Below, in pieces: positions 63,692 to 64,000 of a stretch of DNA of 64,000 nt. Position 1 is the first letter of the stretch; each line of letters opens with the position of its first letter. Source of the DNA: Gammaproteobacteria bacterium (GTDB lineage Bacteria > Pseudomonadota > Gammaproteobacteria > Pseudomonadales > IMCC2047); the NCBI GenBank assembly GCA_021773395.1, contig JAJFKB010000005.1:39718-103717 (forward strand). Reading direction: 5' to 3'. A program made the translations under genes and the position numbers. The notes under the pieces are model-generated. The model did not search any database. It was not told the DNA's origin and worked only from the letters and a program-made list of their open reading frames with translations.

Positions 63692-64000
63692 ATGATAAAT
63701 ACAAATATAATTAATAACGATAACCCGGTTTCTAAATTTGTTTTTGTTTGTTGTTTGTTGTTGGGGCTCACGGGCTGTGAAGCGGCGCTGGATTTAAGCG
63801 GTGTAGCGGACGAGTCGTCGAAGACGCGGCTGCGCACGGATCAGTATCAAAAAATGGCACGCAGTGGTGATGCCCTGGTGCTGGTAGGCTCTTCGGGTGT
63901 GGTGCTGCGCAGTGTCGATGATGCGCAGAGCTGGCAACGTCAGGAAATTGAAGGTCGCCCTAACTTTATTGGTCTCAGTGCCTGCCCGGCGGGCGAGCTG
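63692..64000 (+). CDS. YCF48-like/BNR-repeat lipoprotein, N-terminal part
   Basis: 103 codons from ATG 63692 (GGGAGGAA 5 bp upstream) to the window edge. A lipoprotein signal ends at LLLGLTGC (Cys about 29). The visible repeat start ALVLVGSSGVVLRSVDDAQSWQRQEI has the Asp-box/propeller pattern (xxSxDxGxxW) of YCF48-like proteins. In many proteobacteria such genes lie beside RND-type export genes; the rest of the gene is outside the window. Confidence 0.75.
   Translation, partial: MINTNIINNDNPVSKFVFVCCLLLGLTGCEAALDLSGVADESSKTRLRTDQYQKMARSGDALVLVGSSGVVLRSVDDAQSWQRQEIEGRPNFIGLSACPAGEL

Overview
The window looks like the chromosome of a facultatively anaerobic, denitrifying, probably marine gammaproteobacterium. 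The housekeeping blocks (tamA-tamB, amgK-murU-djlA, rimK, acnA-fumC, rpe-trpEGD) are typical of the class. Two metabolic islands stand out: a nitric oxide reductase locus (norR / norCB-norDQEF) and an anaerobic phenol carboxylation locus (pps/ppc). No rRNA, tRNA or CRISPR array was recognised. All calls come from reading the sequence and from remembered family knowledge; no database search was run.

Layout. 1-8.3 kb: cation antiporter fragment, DUF432 protein, MscS channel, MscS-like protein, a half-length MgtE-like protein overlapping a full MgtE, then a RimK cassette (Zn-protease-like protein, RimK, desuccinylase-like protein). 8.3-12.4 kb: acnA and fumC. 12.5-18.4 kb, minus strand: psiE-like gene, tamB, tamA. 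18.6-22.3 kb: truncated ornithine cyclodeaminase remnant, amgK, murU, djlA, SYLF lipoprotein. 22.3-30.5 kb: NorR and the nor genes, followed by a truncated haemoglobin gene interrupted by one in-frame TAA. The nor operon and the globin each have a sigma-54 promoter and share an upstream decamer. 30.6-35.9 kb: an apparent decayed integron. It has an intI 5' remnant, a LexA box, an attI-like core, one cassette encoding a CaCA exchanger with an attC site, a group IIC intron inside that attC, then an exonuclease-BRCT gene and a small membrane protein. 35.9-44.6 kb: RidA, a conserved hypothetical, MiaA, rpe-trpE-trpG-trpD (no gph or trpC), and small envelope or unknown genes.

44.7-62.0 kb is the most interesting region. 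Two V4R/sigma-54 activators of the DmpR/XylR type flank a set of plus-strand genes. These encode phenylphosphate synthase (PpsA, PpsB, PpsC), phenylphosphate carboxylase (two UbiD-type subunits, the HAD subunit PpcD and the small subunit PpcC), a third UbiD-family protein, a DUF120 protein resembling archaeal CTP-dependent riboflavin kinase, a split-barrel flavoprotein, a PaaK-type aryl-CoA ligase, UbiX, and a FolE2-type GTP cyclohydrolase. The inferred route is phenol to phenylphosphate to 4-hydroxybenzoate to its CoA thioester. The same cluster would carry its own cofactor supply: riboflavin to FMN (RibK-like), then FMN to prenylated FMN (UbiX), then to the UbiD-type carboxylases. Two sigma-54 promoters, one before ppsA and one before ubiX, fit control by the flanking regulators. 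Denitrification would supply the electron acceptor.

62.1-64 kb: a complete IS5-type element with inverted repeats and a 5-bp target duplication, then the start of a YCF48-like lipoprotein gene cut by the window edge.
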